64,000 nt of DNA from Tamarix chinensis. Its lineage: Eukaryota; Streptophyta; Magnoliopsida; Caryophyllales; Tamaricaceae. A model generated the notes under the pieces. The model ran no database searches, was not told the DNA's origin, and worked only from the letters and a program-made list of their open reading frames with translations. The stretch lies in assembly GCA_030549775.1 (NCBI GenBank), contig CM060172.1:7365861-7429860 (forward strand). The letters are read 5' to 3'. This document shows, one piece after another, positions 22,827 to 34,868 of the stretch; within the stretch, counting starts at the first letter, position 1; each line of letters starts with the position of its first letter. The position numbers and the translations under genes are program-made.

Positions 22827-24164
22827 GTCTGGGCCTGGCTCAATAATCTTTCTCTTTAAATGGTAAGTGTCTTATTTATTTCTTATTCAATAGGTACTTT
22901 TTACAAGACATGCATTCCCCACTGGACTTCCCATTCTCACCCTTTTCACCCCTATTCTCCTAAAAAGCCATGTCCCATACCTTGGGGCTTCTATGCATCC
23001 TAGGACTCCTAGACATATTCCCCTCCTTTATTATAGTCACCATGAAAACCCAAACTCCTATGTACATGGGTTAAGGCCCAATTTCCCATATCTCCACTTC
23101 AACTCACTATCGCACTCTAAGGTTTCCTTTGGAAACCTGAATCTAGCTAGTATGGCCTAAACTCCCCCTATCATACATGACCCATGCCCCCCTTTGCCTC
23201 CAACACCATCACCCCACTCAATCCACACCTAACATCTCAACCTTACTTCTCATCCTTCACATATGATCTTGAAAACCCTAGTTAGCCACCCTAAACCCTA
23301 GTACTTTTCCTTTCTTTTATATCATCCCCTCATCATATACACAACTCTCTCCTTTCCACTTGACTCATTCCCACCTTCATGTGACACCCTTCCTGTCTCA
23401 ACCCATACTCAAACCACTCACTATTAACTCTCCCTTCCACACACTTCCCCCACTTAGGGTTTTTTTCCCACAAATCCTAGTTAAGTCCCCCATGCACACT
23501 TCTATTAACCCACGTATTATTTTTCACTTATGGACTCCGATCACCCAAAATACTCTTCACTCACCTTTCTTCACCCTTAAATCACCTTTTCCCACATAAG
23601 TGTTACCCCCATGTAAATACCAACCACCCTATGCAAGCCTTACACTTCCCATGCAAGATTTATTCCAACCTCTCAATTTATTCAAATTATCCTTTTATTT
23701 GTCTACCAATAAGTCATAAGGTACTTAAGCCTTTCTCACTTCCCTCTAACCACTCCAATTTCTTTTCCTCTTTTATCTCCCCACAACCTCATGATACTAC
23801 TTAAAGACTCCTAGCATGCATATCATATAGGGCAATAATACATAAGGCATAACATAAAATAAATGTTGTATCACCATATTACACATGTTATAACAGATAT
23901 ACATTTTACTTTAGCTCTATGCTTGGCAAGCTGCGCTACAAGCATATAATCCATAACCACATAGGATACAAGAATAAAACCAAACACACATGAACACATA
24001 ACACACAATTTGGTCTTAATCACATCCTTACCTAGATCGACACTGGGCTTAGAGCACGAATCCTACGCCTCCTTAGGGTAAAGGTTTGGTTCACCTATAA
24101 GAGTGGAATGCTAATGTTAACTTCCTTTTTTTCTTTTATTATCCCCTAACTAATTATTAGTAAA

Positions 24165-24385
24165 AGACTAATAATAGTAATGATCATAACAATAGTCTTA
24201 ATAATAATAAGATTAGTATTATTAATGATACTAAATATAATAAATAATAATAATAATAAGATTAATAGTAGTAACGATGATGATAATAATAATAATGTCA
24301 GAAATAGTAATAGTAATAATAATAATTATAATGATAATAATAATAATAATAATAAGGCTAATAATAAAAATTATACAAAATAATT
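24165..24385. repeat. TAA/ATT microsatellite inside LTR
   Basis: Degenerate AAT/TAA triplet run at the same position as 15265-15512 relative to LTR landmarks. Confidence 0.85.
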
Positions 24386-25815
24386 TATACTTAAGTAGAA
24401 ACAAGGGTTAGGGTACAACAAGGAGTGGAGGTGACAAAGGTGGCATAAGGTGGTGGTGATTTGAAAAGATCCATTTTTGCTGTCTAAAAAGGGGAAGGGA
24501 AGTGGTGGTTGTGAGGTGGTAGGTTTCCTGGATAAGGAGGGTTGCAATGGTGGTGGTGGTATGTCAAGGTGGATGTGTAGGTGGCAGTGGCTAAGGTGGC
24601 CGATGGTGGAGGAGAAGAAAGTAGGAGAAAGGAGGGGGAGAAAAGGGGAAGGAAGGGTATGGGGAGGTAGGGGATGGTTTGGTGGTCAAAAGGGACGTAA
24701 TGGGGGTGGAGGTAATGGTGGAGGAGGTGGCACAGGGCGGAGATAGGGTGTAAAGGCAGCTTGAGCTACCCATTTTGCATGAGTAGGGTAGGTTGAGCAA
24801 GGGGACTTAGGGGTGGGGAGTGGTCTTATTTGGTGGTGGGTAATGCAGGGAAGAGGTTGGGTGGAATTTTAGATGGCAATGATGCTCGGCGGTGGAGGGG
24901 AGCTTCTAGATTTTCTAGGTAGAGAAAAAATAGGAGGAAGAAGGGTGAGGGTTAGGGTAGTTATGGATGTGGGGAGGAGAAGAAGACAAGGGAGGATGAG
25001 GACAAGTGAGTGGGAGGGGCAGGTGGCTGTCGATCGGTGCATGCTTGTAGGTGTGCGGGTTCACTAGGGGCAAGGGGCGGTTTTGGTAGGGTTATAGGGT
25101 GGTTAGGCCAAGGTGTCAAGGTTGTAGAGGTGATGGGACCAATGCAGGGTAATGCCAACTACATGCCCTATAGGTTAGGTTGAGGGGAAGGTAAGGGGAG
25201 AAGGAGAGTCATGGATGTAAAGTAGCCATGAGCACTAGTGATCTAGGAGGGGTGTGGTAGAAGTCGAGGGCAAAGGGGGAAAGTGGGAAAAAGGTAAGGA
25301 TAAAAAGGCAAGGATAGGGTGAGGTGCTGGGTCGCGTGAGGGGGAAAGAGAAAAAAGAAAAGGGAAAGGTGGGCTAGGTAAAAGATGGAGAAGAGGGAGG
25401 GGAAGAGTTGGGTCATGGCCCAAACCGATGGAAAGGAGAGAAAAAGAAGAAAAAGGAAGAAAGAAAAAAAGGAAGAAAAAAGGTAAAGGGGAAAAAGGAA
25501 AAAGAATAATGAGGTGGTTGGGGTATTTGGGATTTTTTATTTTTTTGAAAATAATAAAATTAGTAAAAATAAATAATTAAATTTTATTTTTATATTAATT
25601 TAGAACTTTTGGTTAAATTTTCCTAAAATCCATTATAGTTAGAAAATTACCCTAAACTCCACTAATTTAATTCATATATTATTTTCCTCTTTTATTATCT
25701 TAATTACTTCCATTACAATAACATTATTTTATTAAAAATGCTATATTTAATTAATCTCACCTATTTATTTCCTATTTTATTATTAATTCATAAATTAAAG
25801 TTTTGGGGTATAACA

Positions 25816-27036
25816 CAACAAGTATATGATAATAATGATAAGAATAGTAATATAGATAAGAGAGAGTGTTTATAAAAGTCAATTAGAGAGATCAAATCTA
25901 AGAGTTTAAATAAATGGAAGGAATTAAAAGTATCACAATATAGTGGACAAAGTACATCTAACCGGTTAGCCTAAGTCTTAACTATACTATATTGTAGCTC
26001 CCAACACTAAGCAATGATCAACTACTAGCCAATAACATCATCCTCAATGTGCTCTAGGTGAAAATCATAGCCTTGTAAATTATTCTCTACTCACTAGAAT
26101 AGAAGTTAAATCATTACGGGAACCACACAAATGTAATATCAATATGGTGAGGTACGAGTAAAACAAAACTACCTCAATAATTCCCTAATTAAGAGAAATA
26201 ATAGATACCTAAAGCTCTTATTAGGAGAAGAGGGAAGATACATGAATAAGACCTAAGGAAAAAGAACAAGAGACATGCCACTATTTTTTCTCAGTGGGGA
26301 AGAAAATGAAAAATTGTCAACAATTAGGATTTTTCTCACAAAGGAGAAGGAAGATTGAGAAAGTGTATATGATAGGGAGTGAATTAAATTGGAATGGAGT
26401 GCATAGGAGGGAGTGTTGGTTAACATACATAAGTGGGAGAGAGGAAAGCCTTAATTGGGTTGAGTATAAGCAACCAAGGTATGAGGGAATCACATGATGA
26501 GGTAAGGGGACCTGGAAGAAGCATGGAAGATGGTTTTTATGTTCGGGAAGATGTGTAGAAAGTCAAACAGGAAACTATGGTTGTAAGAAGAGAGAGAAAA
26601 GTGAAGGGAAAGAGAGATAAGTTGTGAAATGCCTTAAAAGTGCTTTTAAGAAAATTTAGCTAAATAAAAATGTATAATGATCTAAAAAATGTAAACTTAA
26701 TCCCAAGGTACCAAAATATGGTTTTAGCACAAATAAATTCTAATTAGAAGTTTTCATAAAAATTATAAAGATATTCGAATCAAAATTAGGAAAAGATCTA
26801 AAATTATAGGACAATTAGTTGATCAATTTGAGTAATCTAGTATAATTGTTTATCAAGAAATAACATTTATAGTTATTAAGCATACCGGTAGAGTGGTTTG
26901 GGGAACCAATTGATCGGTGCACCTGAAATTCATAATATTATTAAAATTTCAAGAATTTTCTAAAACTAAAACTCATTTGTTTTATATTAACATAGTTTTA
27001 AATACAATTTAAAGGATTTTAGGACAAGGTATTACA
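25816..27036 (-). mobile_element. Element A 5' LTR, resumed part (antisense)
   Basis: Begins directly after element B and ends GGACAAGGTATTACA at 27036, a proper antisense LTR end. Its last 400 bases are the reverse complement of the LTR start at 31584-31980: TTTAGGACA / TGTCCTAAA, and GGTGCACC...AAGCATACCGGT / GGTGCACC...GGTATGCTT. Since 9706-9965 is the other end of the same LTR family, the simplest reading is one LTR of about 1.5 kb split by the LINE and element B. The purine-rich stretch at 26200-26640 has one small open frame (26294-26497) that is not called. Confidence 0.6.
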
Positions 27037-27290
27037 CCTTTACTCTAGATTATTATTAGACTTTTAGAAAATTTATAGACCAATTTCAGGATTTAGTTGA
27101 AGATGAGTACTATTTTTCACCCACCTACGGATGTTTAGATGAAGAGGACATGATATAGGCTTATGTGAAGTTCCTTTAGTCATGACATGGTACTAAGGAG
27201 GCAATATGGGAGGTCTACGAAGAGATTAGCACTAAGTATCCCAATTTGTTCAATTATTTTGTATTTATCCGCATAAAATATTCTATAAGG
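27037..27290 (+). pseudogene. Element I: integrase core joined to chromodomain
   Basis: A forward frame reads LKMSTIFHPPTDV then MKRT (27090-27150), the conserved STAFHPQTDGQTERT block of chromovirus integrase. Within a few bases another frame reads AYVKFL, HGTKEAIWEVYEEISTKYPN and LF (27160-27265), the second half of a chromodomain. About 600-700 bases that normally separate these motifs are missing, so an internal deletion is inferred. The upstream part of this element is cut off by the insertion of element A at 27036. Confidence 0.65.
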
Positions 27291-28381
27291 GGCGTTAACT
27301 CCTTTTAATTTTCTAAATGTGATGTGTGATTTGCTCTCTATGATATAATGTAACAAGATTTTGGTTAGTAGGCTTCAGGGAAAAAACCTTTTTTCATGAG
27401 GTAGTATTTTGTAATATTTATAAATGAAATATTATTGTACTAAATAAATTTTAGATGATTTCTATCTTGAATTGAAATAGTAATTGGGTTTGGTTTAATA
27501 ATGTATTTGAAATGTTTTGAAAAATGGGATAAAATTATTTTTATTAGTGAACCACTTGATTGGTCAGTCATTTTAGCTAGGGTTTTGGTTTGATAGAACA
27601 GATTGACTAGTTTGGGGAAATAGATAGACATATCTAAAGAATAATTAACTAGTTTAATCAAAATGATTAGCTAATTTGTAATCAAGAATGATTTTCAAAG
27701 CATGATTTTATGGAAAATTTTAAAATAAAAATGGAACTTTGATAATAAAACTCTAAGTTGTTTCTGAGTAATCCTCAATCCTTTTGATAATTTATCCACC
27801 TTTAATTTTTACCTTGAACAAACTCAAGGATTTTATTTCTATAGAAGAGGGGGTTAACCTCACTCTTTATCTTCATCTTTCTCTATCCTCTATACAAATT
27901 TAGAAACTATGCTTTGATTTGACACTAACACTACACTATTGGGAGATTTGTTTCCCTTACAGATCTACCATTTTATATCTTGTGTTTGATCTTTTTTGGA
28001 TGAATTGGATCTGCATTCCCCTTAAAATCACCATTCATTCTCTAAAATGTAATTCAACCTAGTTTTTATAAATTCCCCCATTCAGATCAAATTTGAATAG
28101 TAAAATTAGGGGTTTTTATATACTACATATCCTCCCTCCTTCCGTAACCGATTCATTAGCTATAAATAACTATAATCATCCATTTTTGTTATTTCTCTTT
28201 CAACCATCAAAATGAACAAAGTTTGTCAAACACTTATGCTAATTATTCTCCACTTTGGTCTTTCATTCTAATTTGATTCACACTTTTAATTCTTTCTCTA
28301 GATCCATCTTTTTTATTCTTATGAAAAAAAAAATTAGATTTAGGAAAAATTTTACTTTTCCATTCAACTGATCATTTCCCT

Positions 28382-28746
28382 TGTAACACCCCGAGTCAAT
28401 ACGACCATGCGGGGTCTACCTTGGAGTGCTTTTGGATTGATCGGCTAGACCCCAAATTGTGCGGAGTATTATAAGGATTGAATCGGCTGCTTATATCAAC
28501 ATGGTATACCATCCTTTTGGTGATTCCATCCTAAGAACTCCACAATTAAGTGTGTTGGCCGTTGAGCAATTTTAGGATGGGTGAACTTCTGGGAAGTTTG
28601 AGAAATTTTCTAAAATTTTTTCAAGAAGAGTGTGGGTGAGGATAAAGCTTGCTGAAAGGACTCTTGTTGATTTGTGGGGTCAGGCGATCAATCCGAAAGT
28701 GTTCTAAGGTAGCCCTCGCATGGTTGTATCAACTCGGGGTATTACA
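28382..28746 (+). mobile_element. Cassandra-type 5S-rRNA-bearing insertion (solo LTR or 5S-cored foldback)
   Basis: 365 bp, starting TGTAACACCCCGAG and ending CTCGGGGTATTACA, with a perfect 5-base duplication TCCCT on both sides (28377-28381 and 28747-28751). The middle (about 28497-28600) is clearly derived from plant 5S rRNA: AGAACTCCACAATTAAGTGT matches the A-box region and AGGATGGGTGAACTTCTGGG nearly matches the C-box. Cassandra elements, small LTR retrotransposons of vascular plants, carry such a 5S-like promoter in their LTRs. Size, ends and duplication fit a Cassandra solo LTR. Unusual here: the outer arms (28382-28453 and 28676-28746) are inverted repeats of each other with about 13 differences in 72. 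No internal domain or second LTR is present. Confidence 0.85.
28497..28600 (+). ncRNA. 5S-rRNA-like segment with internal pol III promoter
   Basis: Similar to the plant 5S rRNA body. The A-box-like CACAATTAAGTGTGTT (about 28541-28556) and the C-box-like TTAGGATGGGTGAACTTCTG (28572-28591) are nearly intact; the part between, covering the intermediate element, is changed and slightly shortened. The true 5S 3' end and a T-run terminator right after it are not present (ATTTTC and AAATTTTTTC lie further on). It is a transposon-borne copy, not a functional rRNA gene. Whether it is transcribed cannot be told from sequence. Confidence 0.75.
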
Positions 28747-31035
28747 TCCCTATTTTCTATTAGATGTGGTTAGTTCATATTCTTCCCTAACTAAATTTTT
28801 TTAACATGTAAAGGTTATGTGAATATTTTTTGATTTTTAATCTTTTTCTTTTAACATTTTGAAAGTTGAAATCTTTCAATTAAGGTTTTGCCTCTTTCCT
28901 GTAAAATTTTTCTATGTTTTAAGTAAGTAATTATTAACTTTGAAATGTAGCATGAATAAGAATGTGAGTTATTTTACTTTGTTAAATTTTAGTCTTTATA
29001 TTCATGTATGAAATTTTGGTATTTTAATTAAGCATGTTGAATAATTTAAGATTTTCCAAGAAAATGGTTTGATTATTGAGAAATAGTGTTGATTTCTTGT
29101 AAATGAGCATGGTTAATCTTGGTCCTATCTTATGATACTATTGGGGTTAGGGTAAGGTAATATTTTAGAGCTTTAATTACATTTAAAAGTCTATTATGTG
29201 CTATCTAGGAGCAAGTGGATCGAGTGCCCTTAGAGAAAGACGATTTGTTAATCTAACCTGATCGACTGGGTTATCTAAGGTAACTTTAGTTGTTATCTTC
29301 TTAAACCCATCTATATATTTGTCAAAATCAATCAACTCATATTAGAATATTCAACTAGTCTTACAATATCAATCAATTAGTTCAAGGGAACTTTGGGGTT
29401 TAGATGAGCCAAATTAATCAACTAGTTATTCCAAATTGATCGATCGCTTCGGCTAAAGAACAGTCTTTTTTTTTTAACTCGATATGTTTTGAGACCTTAT
29501 GTTATGTCATGATATGATTCATTAATGATAAGAAAATAATTCTTGGCATGAATTAACTAACCTATTGGATGGATTAAATGGTTTATAATTTGTGGTACCC
29601 TATTAACTAACCTTAAGTGCCATTATAAGGTGTTAACTGAAAAGCTAAAATGTGTATGCTTTGATTTCATAAAGGATAATATAATCTATACTCTTAGCCT
29701 AAATGGATTATATTTATTGGTTGATTTAAACTTAGCTAAACAATAATGAAAATCCTACCACATGGGTTGGAGGTTAATAACGATTAAGATGGAATGATCA
29801 TGTGGATGTGTTGCTTAATGTTACATGGACCTTATATGATAACCTAACTTTAGAGAATAACACACTAATCACTTATAGTGAAAGATGATCAAGTTATGTG
29901 TGGGTCTTAATTACCTAATCCTCGACTAGATACCTAAGTTTAGTTTCTATTTGGGAGCTTACTGATGCCTTTGGATGGGTTCCTACTATATCCTAATACC
30001 CAACCTATTTTATACACAAATCATGTACTTAGGGTTATGAGTACTAAAGGGTCTGGTCACTTTGATAGTTTTTTTTTCTTCAGCCAGGCCTTATCTTCAT
30101 TCAGTGCTTACATAGATTCAATTGAACTTTATTTCCTTTGGTTTGGATAGGCTTCTATTGTATGTGAGATCATCGGATGATAATCAATCCACCACTCAAT
30201 ATGGAAAAAGAAAAGGAAAAAGGAATAAAAACTTGTAGATAATTAATCTAATGAATCATGTAAACACATAAATTAGATCTAATGGAATAGCTTATTAACA
30301 TTCATTCATTGCTATTAATGACAACTATGTTGTTTAGGTAGGCATGATGAGTTATTAGTTGTCTAATTCTTTTCATGGCATGAAATCCTAATGTATTACA
30401 TGACCAAGGTAGATTTTTCAAATTTAATTATATAGCTTAAGCATGATAGGTGATTAGCATCATTTCCCTTTTATATCTTATCCTTGCATGCTTGTGACCC
30501 CTTGAGGAGGTAAATTACCTTAGAAAATATGTAGCGTAGTGATGTGCCAATTTTTTCAATAATCTACTCAATCACATGAGTAGAGACCTTTTATGAGTTC
30601 TTGAGGATGGCTGGTAGTGGTCTGCCTTGTGTTGGGCATGGGGTCATGAGAGTTTGGACATCTAGAGAGTGTACATAAATCCTTAATAGACTAGGGTTTT
30701 TTAGCCTTTCCATTTTTTTGATTTATCTCTATTGTATTTCGTACTTTTTATTTACTCCATCCTATGCATTTGAACATTTTAGGGACCCTTTTAGGTCTAG
30801 TTTGTAAATGTTTTTATCATAATATCTATATGTCTTACCTTTGCACACTTTATTATTGTATTTGGATTGATTGGTTATCGTTAGCCTCATATCTAAAATG
30901 GGATGAGGGGCATGTGCTTAACTTATGTTAGGTGTGGCACTAATATCCTATTTTTCCTAGTTTTTGGGTTTTTTTTGCTCTGTAATATTTTAAACAAATT
31001 TTTTTGTGATGAAAAATGGGGGTGTTAAAAGTAGT

Positions 31036-31456
31036 GGGTGTTACTACCACATTTAGCATATGTTTGGTCTCCTTACCTTCTTTATACTAAGTGCTGAAGC
31101 TAAACAATTCATATCAAAAACCAAACAAAGTAACAAAATGAAACAATAATATAGATGAAAGTTCATGGACAATGCAACCTTTGTATAACAAGTTAAACAA
31201 AATACATTCCAAACACAAGAGTCTAAATGGAAAACGACACCACAAAATCATGCATCCGATGATACAACATTTGGTTCCCTAAATTTTGGACCTAATTACC
31301 CATTTCTCAGAAGGAATCTCCTCAAATAGATCATCTCCATTCTTGTAAGCTTCATAACACTCCATGAACTACACATAATAATCTATAAATGTAGAATCAT
31401 TACGATTTTTTTTATTATTGAGTACACAACAATACCTCACAAGAGGTATCATATAT
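31036..31456 (-). mobile_element. D-type LTR fragment, antisense
   Basis: GGGTGTTACTACCACATTTAGC through CTCACAAGAGGTATCAT matches the first 400 bases of the D-type antisense LTRs (48150-48530 and 53740-54180), including the GATACAAC...CCTAATT and ATCTCCTCAAATAGATC blocks. The first roughly 45 bases of the family are missing, and it stops at 31456 against another LTR start. Truncated. Confidence 0.65.
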
Positions 31457-31583
31457 TGTAACACCACCATTTTTTAATACCAAAAATTTTTCATTTTAAA
31501 GTAATTACCAAAGTAAAAATATAGAAATACTCTAAAAAAATTGGATGTTACTACATCTCCTATCTTAGGAAAGAGATACACTA
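31457..31583 (-). mobile_element. F-type LTR start, antisense fragment
   Basis: TGTAACACCACCATTTTTTA, then ACCAAAAATTTTTCATTTTA, resembles the start of the antisense LTR at 9706. Only about 125 bases remain before a forward LTR begins, giving a head-to-head junction of two LTR pieces of the same family. Confidence 0.5.
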
Positions 31584-34500
31584 TTATACCGTGTCCTAAA
31601 ATCTCTCCAAATATATTTTAAATTATGTTGATATAAAATAAAGTAGTTTTGGTTTTGGAATGAGATTTAAATTCTATTAAATATAGAAATTTTAGGTGCA
31701 CCAATTCACATTTTTGCCTAAGTGATCGACTGGTATGCTTAGAAATTGATAGTTTTATTCTTGACAAACTAGTCAATTGGTTTGCCCAAACCGATCATTT
31801 GTTTTCTTACTATTTCATATCCATTTTCATTTTCTTATTCAAATACCTTCCTAATATTTATGAAAACTTATATTTTGATTCCATTTGTGCTAATAATTAT
31901 ATTTTGGTACTTTAGAATTATTTTTACATTATTTAGATCATTCTATGATTTTAATTAGCTATATTTTTCCAAAATTCCCCTTTGATTCATTCCTCACCTT
32001 CTCTCTTCTCCCTCACCTATCCCTCTATCTTCCGGCAGCTGGACTACTTGGTCAACTTCGTGCACCCATTCCCTAACTCACAAACATACTTCCGTGCCCT
32101 TCACAACTACACTCAACCTCCAACACTCGGTCATGTCTAAAGATACATCTTAGTTGCCCACACTCAACCATGTTAGTCTTCTCTCCCTATATCCTATTAA
32201 TGTTGACCAACCCTCACCTCTAGAACCTCCATTCCTGATATATTTTCATTGCTCACTTATTTTGGTTAATCTTTTCTCCCTTTTCTTGGTGGAAAATTTT
32301 CCTAAGTGTAAGGACTCATTCATTCTACCCTTTCCCTTATCTACAAAGGAAAAAGAGAGACTTTCTCTAAATTCCTTTCCTTCTTTGGTTAAGCATTGTC
32401 TCCCTTTTCTTTTTCTAATCTCATCTTTAGTTTTCCTTTTTTCCTCTTAAGTAAGGAATGATTAAGGTATGAGAAAGGTTGAATATTTCAACTTCCTTTT
32501 CTTTGGCATACTATTTCTAAGAAAAGGTTTGAGTGTATCTTGTTCTCTTTTTCTTCTTCTGATTCTTCCTTAAATTTTAAAGGAGTTTTGAAAGGGGATT
32601 TTAATGGTTTTGACTTTGATCCTCTTAGGAATCAAGGTCCTACTAGATAGCCATTAAGTCAAAGTTGTGCTAGAAGAATTGCTTTGAAGTAAGACATTCC
32701 TATTTTTAATATGAATGAGGTTCTATTACTTAATAAGGTTCCATATTCTTGGTGTGTTTTGTGTGAGCATAGTCTAAATATAATCAAGAATTTGAGCATG
32801 TGGTAGAATTTCTTCCTAACATTACTAATTGTTAGGTTTTTCATATTTTATGCATAAATTAGCAATTGAAGATGATTCATTTAAATGCCAACATTATTAT
32901 GGGTCCAAGTGATTCTAAGTGCAACATGTGGTTTTTTTATGTGTTTTATGGCATAGAATTCTTGGATTAATATTTTAAAGTTTGGTAAAATTTGTGGTGT
33001 GTGCATCGCAAGTTTGGGTGATGTTTAGCCAGACCAATTGATCCATTTGTTGAACCCATTGACTAATTGTGCAAGTATTCGCATGATGGGGAAATTTAGA
33101 TCGATTGGTTGTGAGATAAATCTATTGGTTTTCCAGTCAACTTCTAGATATGAATAGTTTATTGGTACACCAAACCTATTAACTGGTGACCCTACAACCA
33201 ATGTGGCCTGGTCTTTACTTAGACCCATTAACTTGTTGGGCCAAACACATCGACTAGTTTCCCATGAATTATTGATTGGTCTGATGGTGTTATTTTGGTT
33301 TGGGTCTGGCATGACCAAACAAGTCAATAGGTCCCAAGCACTGATTAACTAGTATAGTTGTTTACAAAACCACCATGTGTTGTTAATAATATTTAAATTA
33401 TGATTTCAACCATGATTAACTACAATTAATAAGAATCATAATGATGATAATTTCCATTGAATTGGTTAATTTCAGTGTCTTCTCTAAACACCCAATTGGT
33501 GGCTTTTATGCCTTGTGGTGTGTTTGGTGTTATCACTTAGAAACACACAAATAGATTTTAGATGGGCCTTATATGTGATTTGTGATAACACTTGAAAATG
33601 TATGACAAAGGTATAAGACATTGTTCAAGTCTTTTTCTCAAACTCTTGGGGTAGTTGTCTAGGAGTTAGCTAGTAAGTTACCCTTTAGTTTATATCTTTC
33701 ACTCATGTCGTTGGTATGGGGTATGTACACATCTTTGAGTCTTTGAGGTATATGATTATACTATGGTAGTTTGGCATGGCATTGGTATCTAGTACAGGTT
33801 GGTGAGGTATCCCATGTGCAAAATCCCAACATTTATTCCTCACATTGAGATGTTTAAGGTGTGATGGGTGAGTTATCCTAGTATAAGCCCCCTTGATGTA
33901 CTTTAACCAAGTGTGGTGAGTGTGGTATCCTGATTTGTGTTATCCCTCTAGGTAGGTGCACTCGATGTGTGGTGGGTGTAGTTTCCCAAAAGAAAAGTCC
34001 CTTTGATCTATCCTGACCCTATGTGGTGGGTGTGGTATCCTATTTTGATTATTTTTTTCCATGACTTTTATTCATGGTAGAGAACTAGGTGTGGTTGAAC
34101 GTACTATCTTAATAGGAAAAAAAAATTTGTTCACCAAGGGAATAAACATAATATGGTTTACATTGAGTAGTCTATGTCGCAATTCCCATGTTAGTTATTC
34201 TTCTATGATTTCCATGCAAGCATGTTTGGTTGTATTAATACCATAAGCCTAAGTGTTAATTTATATTGGTATGCTTATCACCATGTTTCTATCTGATTTC
34301 AATGTGCTTCTTAAGCCTTAGCATATTTTAGGTATTATGTTTTAGTAGTACTTCACCACACTAATACAACACTTCTATGATCACTATGATGATTTGGCTT
34401 CTAGTCTGGGGAGAAGTGGACAATTGGAAGGAGTTCAAATCTCAATTAGAGTATGCTAAAGGTTTTTATGTTGGCCCATAGCTAAGTATTTCTTAATTTT

Positions 34501-34868
34501 GGAGATTTATGTGTACACTAAAGAGTTAGGCTAACTATCTAGGGGTATTGTTCCTAGTAAGTTGGGATGTTTTTTCTTTTCCAGTTATGTAAAATCTTAG
34601 CTTTGATAACTTGTATTTGGATTTGTAAACTCTTGTATTTCTTTTATCTATATTATCATTCTTAATTTTACCATTATGTACTATTATATTAATATTATAA
34701 GCATGCATCTTTTCATTCGTTGTTTCATTTGACTTGCATCGGGTATGGGCTAGGTAATTATCACACCTCTCTCATAGTTGACAGGGCAGTAACATTTATA
34801 ATTTTTCTTTTCAAATGTGTTAGCATTATCTTCAAAATAAAATTTCTAGTTCAAATATTAAGCATGTT
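31584..34868 (+). mobile_element. Forward F-type LTR
   Basis: The start (TTATACCGTGTCCTAAAATC) is the reverse complement counterpart of the LTR end at 27036, and similarity runs about 400 bases. A pyrimidine-rich part (31975-32540) follows, then TGATCGACTGG / GATCGATTGG words (31720-33350), a tandem GTGTGGTGGGTGTGGTATCC region (33690-34050), and an end near AAGCATGTTACA (34868). No primer-binding site follows, so this is a solo LTR or a broken element. The small frames at 32154-32450 and 33025-33327 show no known domain. Confidence 0.55.
33690..34050 (+). repeat. Irregular tandem modules in the F-type LTR
   Basis: Repeats of a 60-70-base unit with the core GTGTGGTGGGTGTGGTATCC, variants near 33805, 33870, 33910, 33972 and 34022. 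They occupy the same relative place as the stem-loop arrays of the other LTR families, but their own stem potential is weak. Confidence 0.55.

Larger units (their letters stand above)
14256..25815 (-). mobile_element. Element B: complete but decayed Tekay/Del-type chromovirus
   Basis: Antisense LTR retrotransposon with both LTRs (14256-17022 and 21838-25815), a primer-binding site, gag, protease, RT, RNase H, integrase and a chromodomain. The two LTRs start and end alike (TATAAAACCCC / TATAACAATCC at the start, GGTATTGCA / GGTATAACA at the end), but the left one lacks about 1.3 kb. They differ at many positions, so insertion is old. No matching 5-base duplication is visible at the two ends. 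The left flank is the LINE A-tail and the right flank continues the LTR of element A. Confidence 0.85.
21838..25815 (-). repeat. Element B 5' LTR (full-length type, about 4 kb)
   Basis: Antisense LTR of 3.98 kb. It shares the same ends and order as 14256-17022 but keeps the middle segment 22855-24160. The last part of that segment (24020-24110, CCTCCTTAGGG...GAGCACG) is matched in reverse at 61130-61200 in the forward LTR, showing that the longer form is ancestral. It contains the stem-loop array (22488-22826), a microsatellite (24165-24385), a purine-rich stretch (24420-25510) and an AT-rich start. Open frames such as 23360-23599 and 24477-24746 are low complexity and not called. Confidence 0.82.
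27291..31035 (+). mobile_element. Forward chromovirus-type LTR (E-type), with 5S insertion
   Basis: Follows the pol end of element I and ends GGGGGTGTTAAA at about 31035, a decayed GGTGTTACA. AT-rich throughout. It carries a CTATAAATAA box near 28158 (candidate TATA), a set of TGATCGACTGG/AATTGATCGATCG words (29220-29460), and late-LTR words such as ACTAACCTTAAGTGCC. The 5' limit is uncertain. The 365-bp 5S-bearing element at 28382-28746 is inserted in it. The open frames at 27440-27661 and 29965-30150 have no recognisable product. Confidence 0.55.

Noticed and set aside
28497..28600. Functional 5S rRNA gene
   Set aside because: Diverged, lacks the normal 3' end and terminator, and sits inside an insertion with target duplication, so it is a transposon-borne copy.
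32154..32450. 98-residue forward frame rich in Leu, Ser, Phe
   Set aside because: In the pyrimidine-rich part of an F-type LTR; hydrophobic bias follows from composition.
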